DNA from: Pseudomonas fluorescens
Lineage (GTDB): Bacteria > Pseudomonadota > Gammaproteobacteria > Pseudomonadales > Pseudomonadaceae
NCBI RefSeq assembly: GCF_000968015.1
Contig: NZ_LACH01000002.1
Location: 46,023-110,022, forward strand
DNA length: 64,000 bases
Direction of reading: 5' to 3'
Numbering within the stretch: the stretch's first letter is position 1; every line of letters starts with the position of its first letter. The position numbers and the translations under genes are program-made. Below are positions 1 through 11,898 of this stretch, piece after piece. The notes below the pieces were generated by a model, which did no database searches, was not told where the DNA came from, and worked only from the letters and a program-made list of their open reading frames with translations.

Positions 1-566
1 ACCACCCGGAAATCGACACGGGCGTGCACACCCTGAGCGTGCTGGAGCAAGCGGCAAAGCATAAACAACCACTAACCGTACGCTGGGCCTGCCTGCTGCA
101 CGACCTCGGCAAAGGACTGACGCCCGAGGAAGAGTGGCCTCGACACATTGCTCATGAGCACAAGGGTTTGAAGCTGATCAGAGCGGTCAACGAACGCTTC
201 AAGGCGCCGAAGGACTGTCAGGAGCTGGCCCTGCTGGTGGGCGAATATCACACCCACGGCCATCGCGCCCTGGAGCTGAAGCCGTCGACGTTGATGGAGT
301 TGCTGCAGAGTTTTGACGTTTACCGTCGGCCGCAACGGTTCGAGGAATTTATCGCGGCGTGCGAAATGGACGCGCGTGGACGCAAAGGGCTGGAGCAGCG
401 AAGTTATCCACAGGCGGATTATTTGCGGGGGGCGGCGAATGCGGCTCGTAGCGTTGCGGTTCAGCCGTTGCTGGAGAAGGGATTCAAGGGGCCGGACCTC
501 GGAGAGGCGATCAAACGCGAACGGCTCAAGGCGCTGAAGGTTTACAAAGAGTTGGCGTCTGCCTGA
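1..566 (+). CDS. cca: Multifunctional CCA-adding tRNA nucleotidyltransferase, C-terminal part (5' end outside window)
   Basis: This is the last 187 residues of a CCA-adding enzyme; the frame is open back to base 3, so the nucleotidyltransferase head lies upstream of the window. The visible part carries an HD-domain signature (LLHDLGKG, preceded by HTLSVL and followed by HEHKG), as in gamma-proteobacterial Cca, where the C-terminal HD domain has phosphohydrolase activity alongside CCA addition to tRNA 3' ends. The downstream folK-folB-plsY-tsaD-rpsU-dnaG-rpoD order is the one I remember for Pseudomonas, which supports the call. A REP pair follows the stop codon directly. Confidence 0.9.
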   Translation, partial: HPEIDTGVHTLSVLEQAAKHKQPLTVRWACLLHDLGKGLTPEEEWPRHIAHEHKGLKLIRAVNERFKAPKDCQELALLVGEYHTHGHRALELKPSTLMELLQSFDVYRRPQRFEEFIAACEMDARGRKGLEQRSYPQADYLRGAANAARSVAVQPLLEKGFKGPDLGEAIKRERLKALKVYKELASA

Positions 567-570
567 AAAG

Positions 571-648
571 CATCGCGAGCAAGCTCGCTCCCACATTGGA
601 TCTCTGGTGCTCACACAATCCAGGGTGGGAGCGAGCTTGCTCGCGATG
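571..648. repeat. REPIN (inverted REP pair) between cca and folK
   Basis: ATCGCGAGCAAGCTCGCTCC.. at 571-593 and its inverted copy at 625-647 enclose a short spacer. Each REP forms its own small hairpin and the two can pair over their full length. It sits between two convergent genes, the usual place for Pseudomonas REP doublets. Confidence 0.85.
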
Positions 649-660
649 GCGTTATCCGCA

Positions 661-1179
661 TCACAACATATTCGAAGGGGTCAACTGCTCACCGCGCCAC
701 TCGAAAGCCACCGGCGCCAACACCTGATCAATCTGCGCCTCGCGCCACAAAGCCGCAAAGCTCTTGCCTACACCCGGATGCACGCGATCAGGCGCAATCA
801 GCGACAACGGCCACAGCACGAAGGCATTTTTCAGAATTTCTGCCCGCGGCAGGATCAAGCCATCGAAGTTGCCTACCAGATCGCCGAACAGCAGCACGTC
901 GATATCCAGCGGCAAACCCTTGCGATCCGGTGCATAACGGCCATTGTCCGCCTCGATGAATTTCAGCCGGCGATCCAGCTCCATCAACGGCAAATCGGTA
1001 AACGCCGACACCACAAAATTGAAGAACGGCCCGCTCTTGATCCCCACCGGCTGGCTTTCGAACACCGCCGAGCAGCGAATATCCACCAGAAAACCTGCCA
1101 AAGCTTCCAGGCCAGCCTGCAAATGGGATTCGCGCTCGATATTGCTACCGAGCCCGAGATACACCTGAGTCAGCGACAT
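661..1179 (-). CDS. folK: 2-amino-4-hydroxy-6-hydroxymethyldihydropteridine diphosphokinase
   Basis: FolK (HPPK) transfers pyrophosphate from ATP to 6-hydroxymethyl-dihydropterin in cytosolic folate synthesis. The 172-residue protein opens with VYLGLGSN and holds the family signature LDIDVLLFGD, whose aspartates bind the two magnesium ions. Length is normal for the family. Its start overlaps the end of folB by 10 bases, so the two are translationally coupled and supply consecutive steps of the pathway. No odd features seen. Confidence 0.95.
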   Translation of the reverse strand: MSLTQVYLGLGSNIERESHLQAGLEALAGFLVDIRCSAVFESQPVGIKSGPFFNFVVSAFTDLPLMELDRRLKFIEADNGRYAPDRKGLPLDIDVLLFGDLVGNFDGLILPRAEILKNAFVLWPLSLIAPDRVHPGVGKSFAALWREAQIDQVLAPVAFEWRGEQLTPSNML

Positions 1180-1526
1180 CCGCGCTCGATCTCCACGCCC
1201 ACACCGCCCGTGGCAGCCGGGATGGCGCCTGGCTTGGTCAGCTTGAGGCGCATCCAGGTGATGTTGAATTCGCTCATCAGGACTTCAGCCAGACGCTCGG
1301 CGAACGTCTCGACCAGCTGGAACTGCGCCTGCTCGGCAAAGGCCTGGATTCGCGACGACACACTGGCGTAATCGAGCGCCAGCGTCAGGTCATCACCGGC
1401 GGCGGCCGGGCGATTGTCCCAGGCGAAACTCAGATCAAGACGCAAGCACTGTCGGATGCCTCGCTCCCAGTCGTAGGCACCAATCACGGTGTCGACTTCC
1501 AGGCCCTCGATAAACACTCTGTCCAA
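1170..1526 (-). CDS. folB: Dihydroneopterin aldolase (TTG start)
   Basis: FolB cleaves 7,8-dihydroneopterin to hydroxymethyl-dihydropterin, the substrate of the overlapping folK product. Family features are [20 protein letters not shown] at the N terminus and the LTKPGAIP segment near the end. I chose the TTG at 1526 (118 aa): the aligned family start (DRVFIEG) follows it directly and a GGAG Shine-Dalgarno lies about 8 bases upstream. An ATG eight codons further up (1550) would add unusual residues, including two cysteines. The gene is divergent from plsY. Confidence 0.9.
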   Translation of the reverse strand: MDRVFIEGLEVDTVIGAYDWERGIRQCLRLDLSFAWDNRPAAAGDDLTLALDYASVSSRIQAFAEQAQFQLVETFAERLAEVLMSEFNITWMRLKLTKPGAIPAATGGVGVEIERGCR

Positions 1527-1600
1527 GCACTTTTCTCCGCTGCACGACAAGGGCGCAATGCGCCGTTAGAATCAGGGCGTCCTCGCCCGGAATAGTTAGC

Positions 1601-2170
1601 ATGTTTTGGTTACTGGCGACCCTCGCCTACCTGCTCGGCTCTCTGTCCTTCGCCATTTTGCTCAGCCGCCTGACCGGTAACCCCGATCCGCGAATGAGTG
1701 GCTCGGGCAATGCCGGCGCCACCAACATGTTGCGCCTGGCCGGCAAAAAACTCGCCGTCCTGACCTTGACCGGTGACCTCTTCAAAGGCCTGCTACCCGT
1801 ACTGATCGCCAGTGTTGCGGGCCTTTCGCTTCAGGAGCAGGCCTGGATCGGCGTCTGCGCCGTCATCGGCCACCTGTTCCCGCTGTACTTTCGCTTCCGC
1901 GGCGGCAAGGGTGTCGCCACCGCTGCCGGCATGCTGCTGGGGCTGTACCCGCCCGCAGCACTGCTGGCGGTCTGCGCCTGGCTGCTGACGTTCTACCTGA
2001 CTCGCACCAGCTCTCTGGCGGCCTTGATCGCCACTCCGCTGACCCTGCCGCTACTGGCCTGGCAAGAACCGGCGGCGCTGCTGCCCATGAGCGCACTCAC
2101 GGGTCTTATCGTCTGGCGCCATCGGGGCAATCTACGCGACCTGTTTGCCGGGCGCGAACGGCATTTTTAA
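1601..2170 (+). CDS. plsY: Glycerol-3-phosphate acyltransferase PlsY
   Basis: Inner-membrane enzyme that transfers the acyl group from acyl-phosphate to glycerol-3-phosphate, the first committed step of phospholipid synthesis. The 189-residue protein has about five hydrophobic segments and the conserved motifs [12 protein letters not shown] (near residue 35), [15 protein letters not shown] (near 90) and a C-terminal [15 protein letters not shown]. Length is typical. It is divergent from folB and convergent with tsaD, separated from the latter by only 35 bases. Confidence 0.95.
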   Translation: MFWLLATLAYLLGSLSFAILLSRLTGNPDPRMSGSGNAGATNMLRLAGKKLAVLTLTGDLFKGLLPVLIASVAGLSLQEQAWIGVCAVIGHLFPLYFRFRGGKGVATAAGMLLGLYPPAALLAVCAWLLTFYLTRTSSLAALIATPLTLPLLAWQEPAALLPMSALTGLIVWRHRGNLRDLFAGRERHF

Positions 2171-2205
2171 ATACCGGACGTGAGCGCGACTCATCCCGCA
2201 CATCA

Positions 2206-3231
2206 TCACAGCGCCGACAATTGCTCCATCGGCCAACGCGCCTGCACGCTGATTGCCAGGCTTTCATGCTGACCGGCCTGCAAACGCTGGCAGCCGGCAA
2301 AGGCAATCATCGCGCCGTTGTCGGTGCAGAACTCCGGACGAGCATAAAAAACATCGCCCTTCATGTCGCCGAGCATCTTCTCCAGTGAGGTACGCAGTGC
2401 CTTGTTGGCGCTGACGCCGCCAGCGATCACCAGACGCGTCATACCGGCCTGTTTCAGGGCTCGCTTGCACTTGATGGTCAAAGTCTCCACCACGGCCTGC
2501 TGGAACGCCAGCGAGATGTCGCAACGGGCTTGCTCGCTGTCGTCCCCGGCGCTGACGCTCTGCTGCCAGGTGTTCAGGGCGAAGGTTTTCAAACCACTGA
2601 AACTGAAAGCCAGTCCTGGACGGTCGCACATCGGACGCGGGAAAGTGAAACGTCCTGCAACCCCTTGCTCCGCCAGCCGAGCGATTTCCGGGCCACCCGG
2701 ATAATTGAGCCCCATCATCTTCGCGGTCTTGTCAAACGCTTCACCGGCGGCATCGTCGAGGGTCTCTCCCAACAACGTGTATTGACCGATCCCGTCGACC
2801 TGAACCAGCTGCGTATGACCGCCCGACACCAACAAAGCGACGAACGGGAATTCCGGTGGTTGCGCCTCCAGCATCGGCGCCAGCAGGTGACCTTCCATGT
2901 GGTGCACACCCAGCGCCGGAATACCCCAGGCGAAGGCCAGCGCCTGGGCGCAAGAGGCGCCCACCAGCAAGGCACCGACCAGGCCAGGACCCGCGGTATA
3001 AGCGATGGCGTCGATCTCGGTCGGCACACAGTCAGCTTCGGCCAACACCTGACGAATCAAGGGCAGCATGCGTTTGACGTGGTCACGTGAGGCCAGCTCC
3101 GGCACGACCCCGCCATAGGCGCGGTGCAGGTCGATCTGGCTGAACAGCGCGTCGGCCAGCAGGCCGCGCTCACTGTCATATAATGCGACACCGGTTTCGT
3201 CGCAGGAGGTTTCTAATCCCAGTACTAGCAT
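2206..3231 (-). CDS. tsaD: tRNA N6-threonylcarbamoyladenosine synthase catalytic subunit TsaD (Gcp/YgjD)
   Basis: TsaD transfers threonylcarbamoyl to A37 of ANN-decoding tRNAs together with TsaB, TsaE and TsaC. The 341-residue sequence has the ASKHA-fold start [10 protein letters not shown], the metal-binding HHMEGH motif near residue 111 and the later segments [10 protein letters not shown] and [13 protein letters not shown]. It is transcribed divergently from rpsU, with about 200 bases between the start codons. This neighbourhood next to the macromolecular synthesis operon is conserved across gamma-proteobacteria. Confidence 0.96.
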   Translation of the reverse strand: MLVLGLETSCDETGVALYDSERGLLADALFSQIDLHRAYGGVVPELASRDHVKRMLPLIRQVLAEADCVPTEIDAIAYTAGPGLVGALLVGASCAQALAFAWGIPALGVHHMEGHLLAPMLEAQPPEFPFVALLVSGGHTQLVQVDGIGQYTLLGETLDDAAGEAFDKTAKMMGLNYPGGPEIARLAEQGVAGRFTFPRPMCDRPGLAFSFSGLKTFALNTWQQSVSAGDDSEQARCDISLAFQQAVVETLTIKCKRALKQAGMTRLVIAGGVSANKALRTSLEKMLGDMKGDVFYARPEFCTDNGAMIAFAGCQRLQAGQHESLAISVQARWPMEQLSAL

Positions 3232-3430
3232 GGGTTTGCGCCTTGTTTAGGCTGAATTCGAAGGCGCGCATAATAGTCGCCATGGGATGCCCCGACTAGC
3301 GGTTTTCGATCAGAGGCTTTGCATTCCGAGCGATGAGGGGTTAACATCCGCAACCCTTAAAAACCGACGTCTTCAAGTGCTCTTTTGCCACGAGGATGTT
3401 GACCCCGGTAATGAATGAAGGTAGCTCTGG
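3232..3430 (+). promoter_or_regulatory. Divergent tsaD / rpsU promoter region
   Basis: About 200 bases separate tsaD from rpsU and must carry promoters for both. A plausible sigma70 -10 on the plus strand is CATAAT at 3269-3274, but its best -35 partner is weak (TTTAGG at 3246-3251, spacer 17). This is a reading by eye; the start site is not determined. Confidence 0.35.
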
Positions 3431-3646
3431 ATGCCAGCCGTCAAAGTAAAAGAGAACGAACCCTTCGACGTAGCTCTGCGTCGTTTCAAGCGCTCCTGCG
3501 AAAAAGCCGGTGTACTGGCTGAAGTTCGTAGCCGCGAATTCTACGAGAAGCCTACTTCTGAGCGTAAGCGCAAAGCAGCAGCCGCTGTTAAGCGTCACGC
3601 CAAGAAAGTTCAGCGCGAACAGCGCCGCGCCGTTCGTCTGTACTAA
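3431..3646 (+). CDS. rpsU: 30S ribosomal protein S21
   Basis: Small basic ribosomal protein of 71 residues with the family start [20 protein letters not shown] and an Arg/Lys-rich tail ending VRLY. It binds the 30S platform and assists initiation. It is the first gene of the rpsU-dnaG-rpoD macromolecular synthesis operon. A hairpin 30 bases after its stop probably reduces read-through into dnaG, which fits the much higher demand for S21 than for primase. Confidence 0.98.
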
Positions 3647-4128
3647 TACACAGACGTTCGTAGCAAGCTTCTGCCAAGCCCGGCCCTCAGCCGGGCTAAT
3701 GGCATTTGCGGAAAACGCTTGATGCTTCACCGTCAAAGCCGCACACGCGACAGAGACAAATCTGCTTCACAGCGTCAGACCTGGCTCTTTTGCCAGCGGT
3801 GCACGTCTTTTCTGACGAGCCTTCCAAGGCTACTGACGAGCACACCCACTGATTCCTCTCACGACGATCAGCCCAAGGCACCTTCTTGCGTGCCCGCTTA
3901 TGAGCGATCCAAGGCCATCGACTGGCCGCAGCGGATTTCAGCGCAACACTTTCAAATAGTCGAATACTGATTGGTACTAACGTCAGTGGATTTTCGGCAG
4001 ATACACTTCCCGACAGCGATTACGCAGACGACACTGGTCGAGCCGCACATTTTGCGCGCCTCAAACAACGACCCGCGCTCAGCCGCTCTTCGTTTCGGAT
4101 TCATTGCAGCGCAGATGACGAGAACGCC
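3647..4128. other. rpsU-dnaG intergenic gap with an attenuator-like hairpin
   Basis: A 482-base gap inside the operon. The inverted repeat AGCCCGG (3677-3683) / CCGGGCT (3691-3697) has no U-tract after it, so it looks like a leaky terminator or processing site rather than a full stop. An 83-codon open frame (3719-3970) has no ribosome-binding site and no recognisable protein. I see no trace of the GatB/YqeY-domain gene that I remember at this place in P. aeruginosa. Confidence 0.5.
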
Positions 4129-6096
4129 ATGGCCGGGCTAATTCCCCAGAGCTTCATTGACGACCTTCTGAACCGCACCGACATCGTCGATGTGGTCAGC
4201 TCGCGCCTGCAAATGAAAAAGGCCGGCAAGAATTACACTGCTTGCTGCCCGTTCCACAAAGAGAAAACCCCCTCCTTCAGCGTCAGCCCCGACAAGCAGT
4301 TCTATTATTGCTTTGGCTGCGGCGCTGGCGGCAACGCCCTCGGCTTCATGATGGACCACGACAACCTGGATTTCGTCCAGGCTGTCGAAGAACTGGCCAA
4401 AGCCGCCGGCATGGAAATCCCCCGCGAAGAAAGCGGACGACCGCACAAACCGCGGCAGCCGACCGATTCGCCGCTCTACCCCTTGCTCACCGCCGCCGCC
4501 GACTTTTACCGCCAGGCACTGAAAAGCCATCCATCGCGAAAAGCAGCTGTGGATTACTTGAAAGGCCGCGGACTGACCGGCGAAATCGCCCGAGACTTCG
4601 GCCTCGGCTTTGCCCCACCCGGCTGGGACAATCTGTTCAAGCACTTGAGCAGCGACACCCTTCAACAGAAAGCCATGATCGATGCCGGCCTGCTGATCGA
4701 GAACGCCGAAACCGGCAAACGCTATGACCGCTTCCGCGATCGCGTGATGTTCCCGATCCGCGACAGCCGTGGGCGAATCATCGCCTTCGGCGGCCGGGTA
4801 TTGGGCGACGACAAGCCGAAATACCTGAATTCACCGGAAACCCCGGTATTCCATAAGGGCCAGGAACTCTACGGCCTTTATGAAGCACGCAAGAACAACC
4901 GCAACCTCGATGAAATCATTGTTGTCGAAGGCTACATGGATGTTATCGCCCTCGCCCAGCAAGGCCTGCGCAATGCTGTCGCGACCCTGGGCACCGCCAC
5001 CAGCGAAGAGCACTTGAAGCGCCTGTTCCGCGTCGTGCCCAACGTGTTGTTCTGTTTCGACGGCGATCAGGCAGGTCGAAATGCTGCCTGGCGGGCATTG
5101 GAGGCAGCGCTGCCGAGCCTGCAGGACGGGCGGCGCGCACGCTTTCTGTTCCTCCCCGAAGGCGAGGACCCGGACACGCTGGTCCGCTCCGAAGGCACTG
5201 ACGCCTTCCGCGCACGAATCAACCAGCACGCCCAACCCTTAGCAGATTATTTTTTTCAACAGCTGACCGAGGAATCGGACCCACGCTCGCTCGAAGGCAA
5301 GGCCCACATGGCCACCCTCGCCGCGCCGCTGATCGACAAAGTCCCGGGGGCGAACCTGCGCATCCTGATGCGTCAGCGCCTGACCGAAATTACCGGACTT
5401 AGCGGTGAAGCCGTCAGCCAACTGGTACAAAGCGCCCCCCAGGAAGCACCGCCGGCGTACGACCCGGGCATCGATTACGACGCCATGCCGGATTACAGCG
5501 ACTACCATCAGCCGCAGGCACAAGAGATGTATGCGCCGCAGCAGGAATGGACGCCAAAGAAACCCGGCGCCGGCGGCAAGAAATGGGACAAAAAACCGTG
5601 GGACAAAAACGGCAAACGCGCTGGTGATCACGATCAACCCCGCGCGCCACGGGTGCCGGCCGCTGTAGAGCCGCCGACCCTGGCCGCCTTGCGCACGCTA
5701 TTGCATCACCCGCAATTGGCCGAGAAAGTCGAGGATGCCGGGCACTTTGCTGCCGAGGATCACACCAATACGCAATTACTGGTGGCCCTTCTCGAAGCCG
5801 TACAGAAGAATCCCAAGCTAAACTCATTTCAGTTGATTGCACGCTGGCACGGTACGGAGCAAGGACGTTTGCTCAAGGCGCTGGCGGAAAAGGAGTGGCT
5901 GATTGACGGAGATAACCTTGAACAACAGTTTTTCGACACCATTACTAGCTTGTCAGCTCGCCAACGCGAGCGAAACCTGGAACAACTTCTCAGGAAAGCA
6001 CGTCAAAGTGAACTGAGTACCGAAGAGAAAAACCAACTGCGCGACCTATTAAGTCGCAATGTTTCCGCAACAAGCCCGACCTCAACTGGCGCGTGA
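4129..6096 (+). CDS. dnaG: DNA primase
   Basis: Primase synthesises RNA primers at the replication fork with DnaB helicase. The 655-residue protein has the N-terminal CHC2 zinc finger (CCPFHKEKTPSF ... CFGCGAGG, residues about 40-65), the catalytic TOPRIM region (VVEGYMDVIAL near 270, then FDGDQAGRNA near 310) and a C-terminal helicase-binding region after a Pro/Lys-rich linker (about 450-510) that varies between species. Second gene of the operon; only 67 bases separate it from rpoD. Confidence 0.97.
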   Translation: MAGLIPQSFIDDLLNRTDIVDVVSSRLQMKKAGKNYTACCPFHKEKTPSFSVSPDKQFYYCFGCGAGGNALGFMMDHDNLDFVQAVEELAKAAGMEIPREESGRPHKPRQPTDSPLYPLLTAAADFYRQALKSHPSRKAAVDYLKGRGLTGEIARDFGLGFAPPGWDNLFKHLSSDTLQQKAMIDAGLLIENAETGKRYDRFRDRVMFPIRDSRGRIIAFGGRVLGDDKPKYLNSPETPVFHKGQELYGLYEARKNNRNLDEIIVVEGYMDVIALAQQGLRNAVATLGTATSEEHLKRLFRVVPNVLFCFDGDQAGRNAAWRALEAALPSLQDGRRARFLFLPEGEDPDTLVRSEGTDAFRARINQHAQPLADYFFQQLTEESDPRSLEGKAHMATLAAPLIDKVPGANLRILMRQRLTEITGLSGEAVSQLVQSAPQEAPPAYDPGIDYDAMPDYSDYHQPQAQEMYAPQQEWTPKKPGAGGKKWDKKPWDKNGKRAGDHDQPRAPRVPAAVEPPTLAALRTLLHHPQLAEKVEDAGHFAAEDHTNTQLLVALLEAVQKNPKLNSFQLIARWHGTEQGRLLKALAEKEWLIDGDNLEQQFFDTITSLSARQRERNLEQLLRKARQSELSTEEKNQLRDLLSRNVSATSPTSTGA

Positions 6097-6163
6097 GGTC
6101 ATAGCTCAGGTATAATCCTCGGCTTGTTTTTTGCCCGCCAAGACCTTCAGTGGATAGGGTGTT
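6097..6163 (+). promoter_or_regulatory. Possible internal promoter before rpoD
   Basis: A perfect -10 hexamer TATAAT lies at 6111-6116, just after the dnaG stop. The matching -35 region (about 6087-6093, TGGCGC) is poor. An internal rpoD promoter at this place is known in other gamma-proteobacteria, so the site is plausible but unproven. Confidence 0.4.
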
Positions 6164-8014
<1,851 letters not shown>

Positions 8015-8017
8015 TAA

Positions 8018-8051
8018 CAAAACCCCCGGCCCAGGCCGGGGGTTTTGCTTT
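8018..8051 (+). terminator. Rho-independent terminator of rpoD
   Basis: CCCCCGGCC..GGCCGGGGG hairpin followed by TTTTGCTTTT directly after the rpoD stop codons. Confidence 0.9.
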
Positions 8052-8136
8052 TATACAGATTAAATCCCCCGCACCTCCCTCCCTCCGAATTGCCCGTCTA
8101 CACTCGAAACATTCCCCGAGCCATAACGAGACCGTT

Positions 8137-11100
8137 ATGCCCAGACTGCCGACCGTGCTTTTTTTGCTGTCGCTATTGACCTGGACCGCAACGGCTGGCG
8201 CGCTGACTCTGACCGACGAAGAACGTGGCTGGCTGGCGGCTCACCCGGATTTGCGCCTGGGTGTCGATGCGTCATGGCCACCCTTCGAGTTTCGCGACGA
8301 TCACGGCCGCTATCAGGGCCTTGCAGCGGACTATATCGACCGGATCCGCCAACGCCTGGCCATCAAGCTCACGCCCATCGAGCCTGTCAGCTGGACCGTC
8401 GTCCTGGAACAGGCCAAACAAGCCAAGCTGGACCTGTTGCCCGGCATCATGTCGACCCCGGAGCGCCAGACTTACCTGTCATTCACCCGCCCCTATCTGG
8501 ACTTTCCGATTGTCATCCTTGCCCATGTCGGAGGCCCCCAACCACGCAAACTCGAAGACTTGTACGGGCTGAAAGTCGCCGTGGTGGAAAACTACGCCCC
8601 CCACGAGCTGTTACGCACCCACAATCCCGACCTCAACCTGGTGGCGCTGCCTAACGTCAGCTCAGCGCTGCAGGCGCTGGCCACCGATGAAGTGGATGCA
8701 GTGGTCGGCGATCTCGCCTCCAGCGTCTGGAGCCTGCGCCAGCTCAAGCTCGACGGGCTCTACGTCAGCGGTGAAACCCCCTATCGCTATCAATTGGCGA
8801 TGGGCGTGCCCCGGGACAACAAGATACTGGTCGGCATTCTGGATAAAGTCCTGGCGGACATGACCCCAAGCGAAATCAATGCGATTCAGGAACACTGGGT
8901 CGGCAACGTCCTCGATCATCGAACATTCTGGAACGACCTGCTGGTTTACGGTCTGCCGGGATTGCTGCTGCTGATCATCGTGCTGGCGATGGTCATCCGG
9001 ATCAACCGCCGGTTGAGTTCAGAAATTTCCCGCCGGGTCGACCTGGAGCAAGAACTGCGCAGCAGCGAATACCATTACCGCGGGCTGGTGGAGAGCCTTT
9101 CGGCCATCGCCTGGGAAGCGCGGATCAGCGATTTCACCTACAGCTATGTGTCCCCCCATGCCGAGGATCTGCTCGGCTACCCCTTGTCTCATTGGCTGAT
9201 TCCGGGCTTCTGGCGCAACATTATTCACCCGGCCGACCTGACCCGCGCCCAGACTTTCTGCGATCACGAAGTACTGGCCGGACGCGATCACAGCCTCGAT
9301 TACCGGGTCATCACCGCCGATGGGCGCTGCATTTGGGTGCGAGATATCGTCAGCCTGATCGAGCACGGCCATGAACCGGTGATGCGCGGGCTGATGATCG
9401 ACATCAGCGAAGCCAAGCGCACCGAAGAGGCGTTGCGCCTGTCGGAACAGAAGTTCGCCTCGGTGTTCCAGCAATGCCCGGACATACTCGTCATCGCGCG
9501 ACTCTCCGACGGCTGCCTGCTGGAGGTCAATGAAGCGTTCGAAGAACAGATCGGTCTCAAGGCCGAAGACGTCATCGGCCAGACGGCCACCGACCTGAAC
9601 ATCTGGGGCATACCCGGCGTCGGGCCGGGCTTGTTGCAACGGCTGCAGGCCGGCAGCATCCGTAACCTGGAGATGCCCTTTCGCCGCAACAATGGCCAAG
9701 TGTTTACCGGCCTGATTTCCGCTGAACCATTCGACCTCGATACAACCCCTGCGCTGGTAGTGGTCGTTCGGGACATCAGCCAGCTCAAGGAAACCCAGAA
9801 ACAGCTGCAAACCTCCGAAGAGAAATTCGCCAAGGCCTTCCATGCCTCACCTGACGGCTTGCTATTGTCACGGCAGAGCGACGGTTTACTGATTGAGGTC
9901 AACGAAGGTTTCAGCCGCATTACCGGTTTCAACAGCGCGATGTCCGTGGATCGCTCCGCCCTCGAGCTGGGAATCTGGGTCAATCTCAACGAACGCAAAC
10001 AGATGCTCGATCTGCTCCACCGGGACGGTTTCGTCCGCGACTTCAGTTGCCATATACGCCGCAGCGACGGACAGATCCGCCTCTGCGAGGTGTCCAGCCG
10101 TCCGCTGCCGATCGGCGATGAAGATTGCATGCTGACCATCGCCCGGGACATCACCGAGCGACACCTGATGCAGGAGAAACTGCAACAGGCTGCCACGGTA
10201 TTCGAGAGCACCGCCGAAGGTGTATTGATCACCGACACTCAACAGCACATCAGCGCGGTCAACCGTGCGTTTACAGAAATTACCGGCTACAGCGAGAGCG
10301 AAGCATTGGGCCACACCCCTCGCCTGCTCGCCTCGGGCCTGCACGACAGCGCGTTTTATGCCGCCATGTGGCATCAACTGACCGCCGAAGGTCATTGGCA
10401 AGGCGAAATTTCCAACCGGCGCAAGAATGGCGAGCTCTATCCGAGTTGGCTGACCATCAGTGCGGTGCGCAACCGAGACAGATTCGTCACCCATTTTGTC
10501 GCGGTGTTCGCGGACATTTCCAGCCTCAAACATGCCCAGGCCAAGCTCGATTACCAGGCACACCACGACCCGCTGACCGGGCTGCCAAATCGCACGCTGT
10601 TCGAGAGCCGATTGCTGACTGCGCTCAACAACCAACAGGAAAACGGCGGCCAGGGCGCGGTGCTGTTCCTGGACCTGGACCGTTTCAAACACATCAACGA
10701 CAGCCTGGGTCACCCGGTCGGCGACCTGCTGCTCAAGGGCATTGCCGTGCGCCTCAAAGAACAGTTGCGCGACATCGACACCGTGGCGCGCCTGGGCGGC
10801 GACGAATTCATCATCCTGCTGCCCGGGCTGCAGCAATCCAGTGACGCCGACAACATCGCGACCAAATTGCTCAATTGCTTCAGCGCACCGTTCCAGGCTG
10901 GCGAACATGAGTTTTTTATCAGCGCCAGTATCGGCACCAGCCTGTATCCAAAGGATGGCTGCGACGTCGCCACGCTGGTCAAGAACGCCGATGCCGCGAT
11001 GTACCGCTCAAAGGCCAAGGGTCGCAACCGGGTCGAAAGCTACACCCGCGACCTCACCGCTCAAGCCAGCGAGCGAGTCGCACTGGAACATGAACTGCGA

Positions 11101-11883
11101 CGCGCTATCGAGCGCAACGAACTGCACCTCCATTACCAACCGAAGATCAGCCTGGTCGACCATCGCCTGGTCGGCGCAGAAGCGCTCATTCGCTGGCGCC
11201 ACCCAACCTTCGGCGATGTGCCACCGGAGCACTTCATTCCGCTGGCCGAAGAAAACGGCATGATCCTGCAAATCGGCGATTGGGTTCTCGAAACCGCCTG
11301 CCGGCAGATGTTCGAGTGGAATCAGGTTTACGAACCCGTCGGCCCGCTGTCGGTCAACCTCGCGGGGGCTCAATTGCGCCAGCCGAACCTGCTCGGTCGG
11401 ATCGAACAATTGCTCAAGGACAACCGCCTCAAACCCGGTTTCCTGCAACTGGAAATTACTGAAAACTTCATCATGAGCCAGGCTGAAGAAGCGCTTGCAG
11501 TGCTGCATCAACTCAAACACCTGGGTGTGCAACTGGCGATCGACGACTTCGGCACCGGTTACTCGTCCCTGAGTTACCTCAAACGCCTGCCGTTGGATAT
11601 TCTCAAGATCGACCAGTCTTTCGTCCGCGGCCTGCCGGATGATCCCCATGATGCGGCCATCGTTCGCGCCATCATCGCCTTGGGCCGCAGTATGCAATTC
11701 ACCATTATTGCCGAGGGCGTCGAAACCCTCGCGCAGCAGCAATTCCTCGCTGAGGAAGGCTGTGAACAGATCCAGGGCTACATCGTCAGCCTGCCCTTGT
11801 CACCGGAAGAGTTTGCCGCAACGTTTCTTCGTATAGCCATTTCAGACTTTTCGGATAGCACAGCCGAGAAACCGTCGCTATAA
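8137..11883 (+). CDS. rmcA: Periplasmic-sensor PAS/GGDEF/EAL c-di-GMP protein, RmcA-like
   Basis: A 1248-residue inner-membrane protein that can make and break c-di-GMP. Order: signal peptide (1-24), SBP_bac_3-type periplasmic solute-binding domain (about 30-265), transmembrane helix (about 270-292), four PAS/PAC units (about 310-810), GGDEF and EAL. GGDEF is intact at residues 887-891 with an RxxD inhibitory site five residues before it (RDID), and EAL is intact at 1015-1017 with the later DDFGTGYSSL segment. Architecture, length and place next to rpoD match P. aeruginosa RmcA (PA0575), which tunes c-di-GMP to redox/phenazine state. The periplasmic ligand is unknown. Orthology is inferred from order and domains. 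Confidence 0.85.
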   Translation: MPRLPTVLFLLSLLTWTATAGALTLTDEERGWLAAHPDLRLGVDASWPPFEFRDDHGRYQGLAADYIDRIRQRLAIKLTPIEPVSWTVVLEQAKQAKLDLLPGIMSTPERQTYLSFTRPYLDFPIVILAHVGGPQPRKLEDLYGLKVAVVENYAPHELLRTHNPDLNLVALPNVSSALQALATDEVDAVVGDLASSVWSLRQLKLDGLYVSGETPYRYQLAMGVPRDNKILVGILDKVLADMTPSEINAIQEHWVGNVLDHRTFWNDLLVYGLPGLLLLIIVLAMVIRINRRLSSEISRRVDLEQELRSSEYHYRGLVESLSAIAWEARISDFTYSYVSPHAEDLLGYPLSHWLIPGFWRNIIHPADLTRAQTFCDHEVLAGRDHSLDYRVITADGRCIWVRDIVSLIEHGHEPVMRGLMIDISEAKRTEEALRLSEQKFASVFQQCPDILVIARLSDGCLLEVNEAFEEQIGLKAEDVIGQTATDLNIWGIPGVGPGLLQRLQAGSIRNLEMPFRRNNGQVFTGLISAEPFDLDTTPALVVVVRDISQLKETQKQLQTSEEKFAKAFHASPDGLLLSRQSDGLLIEVNEGFSRITGFNSAMSVDRSALELGIWVNLNERKQMLDLLHRDGFVRDFSCHIRRSDGQIRLCEVSSRPLPIGDEDCMLTIARDITERHLMQEKLQQAATVFESTAEGVLITDTQQHISAVNRAFTEITGYSESEALGHTPRLLASGLHDSAFYAAMWHQLTAEGHWQGEISNRRKNGELYPSWLTISAVRNRDRFVTHFVAVFADISSLKHAQAKLDYQAHHDPLTGLPNRTLFESRLLTALNNQQENGGQGAVLFLDLDRFKHINDSLGHPVGDLLLKGIAVRLKEQLRDIDTVARLGGDEFIILLPGLQQSSDADNIATKLLNCFSAPFQAGEHEFFISASIGTSLYPKDGCDVATLVKNADAAMYRSKAKGRNRVESYTRDLTAQASERVALEHELRRAIERNELHLHYQPKISLVDHRLVGAEALIRWRHPTFGDVPPEHFIPLAEENGMILQIGDWVLETACRQMFEWNQVYEPVGPLSVNLAGAQLRQPNLLGRIEQLLKDNRLKPGFLQLEITENFIMSQAEEALAVLHQLKHLGVQLAIDDFGTGYSSLSYLKRLPLDILKIDQSFVRGLPDDPHDAAIVRAIIALGRSMQFTIIAEGVETLAQQQFLAEEGCEQIQGYIVSLPLSPEEFAATFLRIAISDFSDSTAEKPSL

Positions 11884-11898
11884 TCCGCGGCCTACTGA

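Noticed and set aside
571..648. REP pairs considered as CRISPR repeats
   Set aside because: They occur singly or as inverted pairs scattered between genes, without regular spacers or cas genes.
607..1371. 254-codon plus-strand frame over folK/folB
   Set aside because: Starts in a REP element and is antisense to two overlapping folate genes.
3719..3970. 83-codon frame between rpsU and dnaG
   Set aside because: No SD, Ser/Thr/Arg-rich low-complexity translation and no family recognised.
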